From Pseudomonas sp. HOU2 (GTDB taxonomy: Bacteria > Pseudomonadota > Gammaproteobacteria > Pseudomonadales > Pseudomonadaceae): a DNA stretch of 64,000 nucleotides. Position numbers and translations under genes: made by a program. The stretch spans positions 248,001 through 312,000 of the forward strand of contig NZ_CP160398.1 of NCBI RefSeq assembly GCF_040729435.1, in the 5' to 3' direction. Under the pieces are notes generated by a model, which was not told the origin of the DNA, did no database searches, and saw only the letters and a list, made by a program, of their open reading frames with translations. Positions 59,451-64,000 of the stretch are shown in pieces (within the stretch, counting starts at the first letter, position 1; every line of letters starts with the position of its first letter).

Positions 59451-59555
59451 CCCTGTAGGAGCTGCCGCAGGCTCGGGCCGCGATCGGACGATCTTTTGAC
59501 TTTGACTTTAAAAAACAAGATCAAAAGATCGCAGCCTTCGGCAGCTCCTACAGGG
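59451..59555. repeat. REP-like inverted pair, family 2
   Basis: CCCTGTAGGAGCTGCCGCAG at the left is mirrored by CTTCGGCAGCTCCTACAGGGG at the right after the first base; the centre carries GATCTTTTGA and TCAAAAGATC. It sits in the 302-bp gap between the AraC and efeU genes. Confidence 0.8.
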
Positions 59556-59621
59556 GTTATGTGTGGGGCGAAAAACATGCCGTTCAGCGAATGTTCAGGT
59601 AAATGTCAAGCATCCCCATTT

Positions 59622-59640
59622 GGGAATGAGTGTCATTATG
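59622..59640 (+). promoter_or_regulatory. Candidate Fur box upstream of efeU
   Basis: GGGAATGAGTGTCATTATG carries the perfect dyad AATGA-GTG-TCATT and matches the 19-bp Fur consensus at 13 positions by eye. It lies 43-61 bp upstream of the preferred efeU start (59683). Ferrous-iron uptake genes of this family are normally Fur-repressed. Confidence 0.6.
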
Positions 59641-59682
59641 TTACAACTTAGCCACCTATCTAAATCATTCGTGGTTGCCGCA

Positions 59683-60531
59683 ATGCTCGTTCCCTTTCTG
59701 ATCATGCTGCGTGAAGGCATTGAAGCCGCGCTGATCGTTGGCATCATCGCCAGCTACCTGCAACAGACCGGCCGTGGCCAATGGATGCCGGCGGTGTGGA
59801 TCGGCGTGTTTCTCGCCGCTGCGCTGGCGCTGCTGGTGGGTGGTGGTCTGGAACTGGTCAGCGCCGAATTCCCACAGAAACAGCAGGAGTTGTTCGAAGG
59901 CGTTGTCGGACTGGTCGCGGTGGGCATTCTCAGTTCGATGGTGTTCTGGATGCGCAAGGTCGCGCGGTCGATCAAGCATTCGTTGCAGGCCTCGCTGGAT
60001 CACGCCCTGACTTCTTCAAAGCATCAGGTGATCGCGCTGATCGCCATGGTGTTCTTCGCCGTGGCTCGCGAAGGTCTGGAAACCGTGTTCTTCCTGCTCG
60101 CCGTGTTCCAGCAGAGCGAAGGCCCGGGCGCGCCGATCGGTGCCCTGCTCGGCCTGGTGCTGGCAATCGTCGTCGGCTTCCTGATCTACAGCGGCAGCAT
60201 GCGCCTGAACCTGTCGGCGTTCTTCAAGTGGACCGGGTTGTTCATTCTGGTGGTCGCCGCCGGGATCCTTGCCAATTCGGTGCAGGCCCTGCATGAAGCC
60301 GGCCTGTGGAATCACTTGCAAACCGTGCTGTTCGATTTCAGCGCGACGTTGCCGATGGACGGCCCGCTGGGTTCGGTGCTGGCCGGCATGTTCGGTTATC
60401 AGGATGCGCCGACCGTCAGCACCCTCGGTGCGTATCTGATCTATCTGGTGCTGGCGCTGGTGGTGTTTTTCTACCCCGCCGCGCCTGCTGCGCCCAAGCC
60501 AGCCAAATCGTCTTCCGTTTCCAGCCAATAA
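59683..60531 (+). CDS. efeU: FTR1-family ferrous iron permease EfeU
   Basis: 282 residues from ATG 59683. This start aligns with the usual EfeU N-terminus (MLVPFLIMLREGIEAAL); in-frame ATGs at 59626 and 59638 overlap the Fur-like site. Seven hydrophobic helices. Two REXXE iron-ligand motifs are present: REGIE in helix 1 and REGLE in AVAREGLETVFF (helix 4). It imports iron, using Fe(II) oxidised by partners. The next gene starts 8 nt after its stop. Confidence 0.93.
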   Translation: MLVPFLIMLREGIEAALIVGIIASYLQQTGRGQWMPAVWIGVFLAAALALLVGGGLELVSAEFPQKQQELFEGVVGLVAVGILSSMVFWMRKVARSIKHSLQASLDHALTSSKHQVIALIAMVFFAVAREGLETVFFLLAVFQQSEGPGAPIGALLGLVLAIVVGFLIYSGSMRLNLSAFFKWTGLFILVVAAGILANSVQALHEAGLWNHLQTVLFDFSATLPMDGPLGSVLAGMFGYQDAPTVSTLGAYLIYLVLALVVFFYPAAPAAPKPAKSSSVSSQ

Positions 60532-60539
60532 GGGCATCC

Positions 60540-61739
60540 ATGTCAAAGCCTAATACTCCCCAGGCCTCTCCTCCCCGCGCCTTGCGCTGGGCGGTGGCCG
60601 GTTCGGTGGTCGTGATGATTGCCGCCGGTGGCCTGTTCTACTACGCCTCGAAAATGGCCGCGGCCAAGCGTCAGCACAACCATGACGAAGTGGTGGTCAA
60701 CATCAACGCTCACAGCTGCGAGCCGAACGAGCTGACGGTTCCCGCCGGCCGCGCCAGTTTCCGCATCGTCAACCGCTCCGACCGGGCGGTGGAGTGGGAA
60801 ATTCTCGACGGCGTGCTGGTGATCGAGGAGCGCGAAAACATCGCCCCGGGCCTGAGCCAGGTGATCAACGCCAACCTGCAACCCGGCGACTACGCGATCA
60901 CGTGTGGCCTGCTGAGCAACCCTCGCGGCGTGCTGCACGTGACGCCGACGGCGGCCTCCGATGCCGCTGCGAAAGCCAAGCCATCGATGGTCGCCTTTGT
61001 CGGGCCGCTGTCGGAGTTCCGCGTGTATCTGGCGAGCCAGAGCAGCGCACTGATCAAAGCTGTGACTGCGCTCAACGACGCAGTTGCCAGCGGCGATCTG
61101 GCCCAGGCGCAAGCGTTGTACTTGCCGGCGCGCGCCGCCTATCAGCGTCTGGCCCCGGCGGCGCAACGTCTGGCGGAACTGGACAACAGCATCAATGCCC
61201 GCGCCGACTACTTCGAGAAGCGCGAACAGGATCCGGCCTTCGTCGGCTTCCACCGCATCGAGTACGCGCTGTTCCAGCAACGCAAACTCGACGATCTGAC
61301 GCCCATTGCCCAGCGCCTGCTGACCGACGTCACCACGCTCAAACAGCAACTGCTGGCCCAGTCGCTGCCGCCGGAACAATTGGTGAGCATCGTGGTGCGC
61401 AACCTCAACACCCTGGCCGATGTGCGCGCCGCCAGCGGTGAAGAGGAACGCTACAGCCACGCCGACCTCAACGGTTTTGCCGGCAATCTGGAGACCGCAC
61501 ACAAGGTCGTCGAATTGCTGCGGCCAATGTTGAGCAAATCGGCGCCGGACCTGCTGCCGAAAATCGACAGCGCACTGAGCGATTTCGACAACGTACTGAA
61601 CAGCTTCAAGGTCAAGGACGGCTACGCGAGCTACGACACGGTCAGCGGCGAACAACGCAAACAGATCGCCGACAAGGCTCAGGCCCTGGCTGACGCTCTG
61701 GATGGCATCGATCCCGCCCTCGGCCTCTCCGGCCTGTAA
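60540..61739 (+). CDS. efeO: Periplasmic iron-uptake protein EfeO (cupredoxin plus M75 imelysin domains)
   Basis: 399 residues from ATG 60540. An N-terminal membrane anchor (about 16-36) replaces a cleaved signal or is processed. The cupredoxin-like domain covers about 40-140 ([19 protein letters not shown], with a Cys and possible metal ligands). The M75 peptidase-like/imelysin domain covers 150-395 with the HxxE motif in [10 protein letters not shown]. EfeO binds iron and perhaps copper and delivers to EfeU. It is 17 nt before efeB. Confidence 0.92.
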   Translation: MSKPNTPQASPPRALRWAVAGSVVVMIAAGGLFYYASKMAAAKRQHNHDEVVVNINAHSCEPNELTVPAGRASFRIVNRSDRAVEWEILDGVLVIEERENIAPGLSQVINANLQPGDYAITCGLLSNPRGVLHVTPTAASDAAAKAKPSMVAFVGPLSEFRVYLASQSSALIKAVTALNDAVASGDLAQAQALYLPARAAYQRLAPAAQRLAELDNSINARADYFEKREQDPAFVGFHRIEYALFQQRKLDDLTPIAQRLLTDVTTLKQQLLAQSLPPEQLVSIVVRNLNTLADVRAASGEEERYSHADLNGFAGNLETAHKVVELLRPMLSKSAPDLLPKIDSALSDFDNVLNSFKVKDGYASYDTVSGEQRKQIADKAQALADALDGIDPALGLSGL

Positions 61740-61756
61740 GCAGAAGACGAATACCG

Positions 61757-63055
61757 ATGAAAGATTTGCAAAACCTCGATCTGCAACGTCGCCGCCTGCT
61801 GATGGGCATGGGCGCTGCCGGTGTTGCGCTGGCCGGTTCGGCCCTGAGCTGCCCGGCCATGGCGGCGGCCCCGGCGCAAGTCACCGAAGCGCCGAGCAGC
61901 GACAAAACCGAAGACCGCCACGACTTCCACGGCGTGCACCAGACCGGCATCGTCACCCCGCGTCCGGCGTCCGGCATGTTCGTGTCGTTCGACGTGCTGG
62001 CCAGCGATCGCGAAGACCTCGAGCGGCTGTTCCGTACGCTCAACGAGCGCATCGCATTTCTGATGAAGGGCGGCCCGGTGGCGCAGATCGACCCGAAACT
62101 GCCGCCGCCGGATTCCGGCATCCTCGGCCCGGTGGTGACGCCGGACAACCTGACCATCACCGTCTCGGTGGGCGAGTCGCTGTTCGATGAGCGCTTTGGT
62201 CTGGCCGAAGCCAAACCAAAACGTCTGCAACGCATGGTCGGTTTCCCCAACGATGCGCTGGAGGCCGATTGCTGCCACGGCGACCTGAGCCTGCAATTCT
62301 GCTCGAACACCGCCGACACCAACATTCACGCCCTGCGCGACATCGTCAAGAACCTGCCGGACCTGCTGCTGGTGCGCTGGAAACAGGAAGGCAGCGTGCC
62401 ACCGCAAGCCCCGGCCAAACCGGGGGTGCCGGCGCAATCGGCGCGCAACTTCCTGGGTTTCCGCGACGGCTCGGCCAATCCCGATTCCAACGACGCCAAA
62501 GCGATGGACAAGCTTGTCTGGGTGCAACCGGGCAGCGATGAACCGGCCTGGGCCGCGCACGGTAGCTATCAAGCGGTGCGGATCATCCGCAATTTCGTCG
62601 AGCGCTGGGACCGTACGCCGCTGCAGGAACAGGAAAGCATTATCGGCCGGGTCAAGACCACCGGCGCACCGATGGGCGCCAACCATGAAACCGAGGTCCC
62701 GGATTACAGCAAGGACCCGGAAGGCAAGCTGACCAAACTCGACGCGCACATTCGCCTGGCTAACCCGCGCACCGCCGCGAGCCAGGCCAACCTGATCCTG
62801 CGCCGGCCGTTCAACTACTCCAACGGCGTGAACAAGAACGGCCAGCTCGACATGGGCCTGCTGTTCATCTGCTACCAGGCCGATCTGGAAAAAGGCTTTA
62901 TCACCGTGCAGACCCGGCTCAACGGCGAGCCGCTTGAGGAATACCTCAAACCGGTCGGCGGCGGTTACTTCTTCACCCTGCCGGGTGTCACGGGCGACAA
63001 GGATTTCATCGGTCGCTCGCTGCTCAACGCCACACAACCCAAAACAGCTGCATAA
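61757..63055 (+). CDS. efeB: Dye-decolorising haem peroxidase EfeB (deferrochelatase)
   Basis: 432 residues. Tat signal at the N-terminus ([20 protein letters not shown], cleavage after CPAMAAA). DyP fold with the GXXDG-type motif in [16 protein letters not shown] and a haem-ligand His in [14 protein letters not shown] or later. It oxidises Fe(II) for EfeU and can release iron from haem. Translationally close to both neighbours (17 and 25 nt). The full trio efeUOB is present. Confidence 0.92.
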   Translation: MKDLQNLDLQRRRLLMGMGAAGVALAGSALSCPAMAAAPAQVTEAPSSDKTEDRHDFHGVHQTGIVTPRPASGMFVSFDVLASDREDLERLFRTLNERIAFLMKGGPVAQIDPKLPPPDSGILGPVVTPDNLTITVSVGESLFDERFGLAEAKPKRLQRMVGFPNDALEADCCHGDLSLQFCSNTADTNIHALRDIVKNLPDLLLVRWKQEGSVPPQAPAKPGVPAQSARNFLGFRDGSANPDSNDAKAMDKLVWVQPGSDEPAWAAHGSYQAVRIIRNFVERWDRTPLQEQESIIGRVKTTGAPMGANHETEVPDYSKDPEGKLTKLDAHIRLANPRTAASQANLILRRPFNYSNGVNKNGQLDMGLLFICYQADLEKGFITVQTRLNGEPLEEYLKPVGGGYFFTLPGVTGDKDFIGRSLLNATQPKTAA

Positions 63056-63080
63056 CCATAAAAACCCTCGGAGCCGCTCC

Positions 63081-63905
63081 ATGAAAAAGTCGCCACTCGC
63101 GTTATTGCTGACCCTCGGTTTGCTCAACACCCCGCTGTCGGCGTTCGCCGCGACGGCACCGCTGGATCTGGTCGGCCCGGTGTCGGATTACAAAATCTAC
63201 GTCACCGAGCAACTGGATGAACTGGGCAGCCACACCAAACAGTTCACCGATGCGGTGAAAAAAGGTGATCTGGCCACCGCGCAAAAGCTCTACGCGCCGA
63301 CGCGCGTGTATTACGAGTCGATCGAGCCGATTGCCGAGCTGTTCAGTGACCTGGATGCGTCCATCGATTCGCGCGTCGACGACCACGAAAAAGGCGTGAA
63401 GGCTGAAGACTTCACCGGATTTCACCGCCTCGAATATTCGCTGTTCTCGGAGAAGACCACTGAAGGCCTGACCGCCCTGGCAGACAAGCTGGATAGCGAC
63501 GTCAAAGACCTGCAGACCCGCGTCGCCGGCCTGACCTTCCCGCCGGAGAAAGTCGTCGGGGGTGCTGCTGCTTTGCTGGAAGAGGTTGCCGCGACCAAGA
63601 TCTCCGGTGAAGAAGACCGTTACAGCCACACTGACCTGTACGACTTCCAGGGCAACATCGACGGCGCGAAGAAAATCGTCGACCTGTTCCGTCCGCAGAT
63701 CGAAAAACAGGACAAGGCGTTCGTCGCCAAAGTCGACAAGAACTTCGCCACCGTGGACAAGATCCTCGCCAAGTACAAGACCAAGGACGGTGGTTTCGAG
63801 ACGTATGACAAGGTGAAGGATAACGATCGCAAGGCGCTGGTCGGGCCGGTGAATACCTTGGCGGAAGACCTGTCGACGTTGCGTGGCAAGCTGGGTCTGA
63901 ACTGA
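63081..63905 (+). CDS. EfeM/EfeO-like M75 (imelysin) domain periplasmic protein
   Basis: 274 residues from ATG 63081, with CGGAG upstream. Signal peptide MKKSPLALLLTLGLLNTPLS then AFA. One M75 domain only, with GFHRLEYSLF carrying the HxxE motif, so it resembles the EfeM form that lacks the cupredoxin domain. The body parallels the C-terminal domain of EfeO (DLVGPVSDYKIYVTEQ against [15 protein letters not shown]), indicating a duplication. A fourth gene of the efe operon; probably another periplasmic iron carrier. Confidence 0.88.
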   Translation: MKKSPLALLLTLGLLNTPLSAFAATAPLDLVGPVSDYKIYVTEQLDELGSHTKQFTDAVKKGDLATAQKLYAPTRVYYESIEPIAELFSDLDASIDSRVDDHEKGVKAEDFTGFHRLEYSLFSEKTTEGLTALADKLDSDVKDLQTRVAGLTFPPEKVVGGAAALLEEVAATKISGEEDRYSHTDLYDFQGNIDGAKKIVDLFRPQIEKQDKAFVAKVDKNFATVDKILAKYKTKDGGFETYDKVKDNDRKALVGPVNTLAEDLSTLRGKLGLN

Positions 63906-63930
63906 GTTCATTGAGCGTCTAAGCAGGCCC

Positions 63931-63956
63931 CATCGCTGGCAAGCCAGCTCCCACAA
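63931..63956. repeat. Single REP unit, family 1
   Basis: CATCGCTGGCAAGCCAGCTC followed by CCACAA, 25 nt after the last efe gene. The mirrored partner may lie beyond the window end. Nothing else is seen in 63957-64000. Confidence 0.75.
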
Positions 63957-64000
63957 TGTTCTTGGTGTACACGATATTTGTGAATGACCGAGAATACTGT

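Overview
The window looks like chromosomal DNA of a fluorescent Pseudomonas (P. fluorescens/P. koreensis type). The signs are high-GC coding DNA, the gcd-oprB pair, a complete arn (lipid A aminoarabinose) operon with a trailing ugd, an efe iron-uptake operon, a branched-chain acyl-CoA catabolic block, and dense intergenic REP/REPIN-type palindromes. This assignment comes from gene content and protein resemblance, not a database search. No rRNA, tRNA, CRISPR array, prophage or insertion sequence was seen.

Layout. 1-9.7 kb, all minus strand: partial bestrophin-like channel, glucose porin oprB, membrane PQQ glucose dehydrogenase gcd, TspO/MBR protein, a PAS-PAS hybrid histidine kinase, and a photolyase-related gene overlapping a DUF3833 lipoprotein. 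10-15.6 kb: an Old Yellow Enzyme reductase, a DJ-1/PfpI protein and a TetR regulator that share three copies of one operator-like motif; then a CsbD-like protein, beta carbonic anhydrase, a thymidylate-kinase-like protein and a DUF985 cupin. 15.7-18 kb: two adjacent genes resembling the alpha-xenorhabdolysin binary pore-forming toxin (xaxAB). 18.2-23.2 kb: AraC regulator divergent from a gamma-glutamylpolyamine synthetase, polyamine binding protein and FAD oxidase. 23.4-26.9 kb: pqiB and pqiC without pqiA, convergent with a histidine kinase that has no adjacent response regulator.

27.2-47 kb is an envelope-modification region. It holds an Ais-like phosphatase, a first ArnT paralogue with a GT39-type partner, an fbpABC ferric-iron ABC transporter, a solitary tyrosine recombinase abutting fbpC, and then the operon arnBCADTEF-ugd-GT39, in which successive genes overlap by 1 or 4 nt. 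Two ArnT paralogues and two further ArnT-like transferases therefore lie within 19 kb. 47-49.8 kb carries a GNAT acetyltransferase, an MFS transporter and an HPP-family membrane protein between REP elements.

50-58.1 kb encodes short branched-chain acyl-CoA oxidation. A plus-strand pair (3-hydroxyisobutyryl-CoA hydrolase and acyl-CoA dehydrogenase) fits valine breakdown. A convergent minus-strand set (acyl-CoA synthetase, SDR dehydrogenase, thiolase, acyl-CoA dehydrogenase, enoyl-CoA hydratase) fits the isoleucine/2-methylbutyryl-CoA route. An AraC regulator follows. The window closes with efeU-efeO-efeB plus a second M75-domain protein, preceded by a Fur-box-like dyad.

The most distinctive content is the xaxAB toxin pair, the three-operator OYE/DJ-1/TetR unit, the expanded ArnT family around fbpABC and the lone recombinase, and the periodic TTGTAY repeats upstream of the photolyase operon. 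Everything here was read by eye; alignments, structure prediction and genome-wide comparison were not run.
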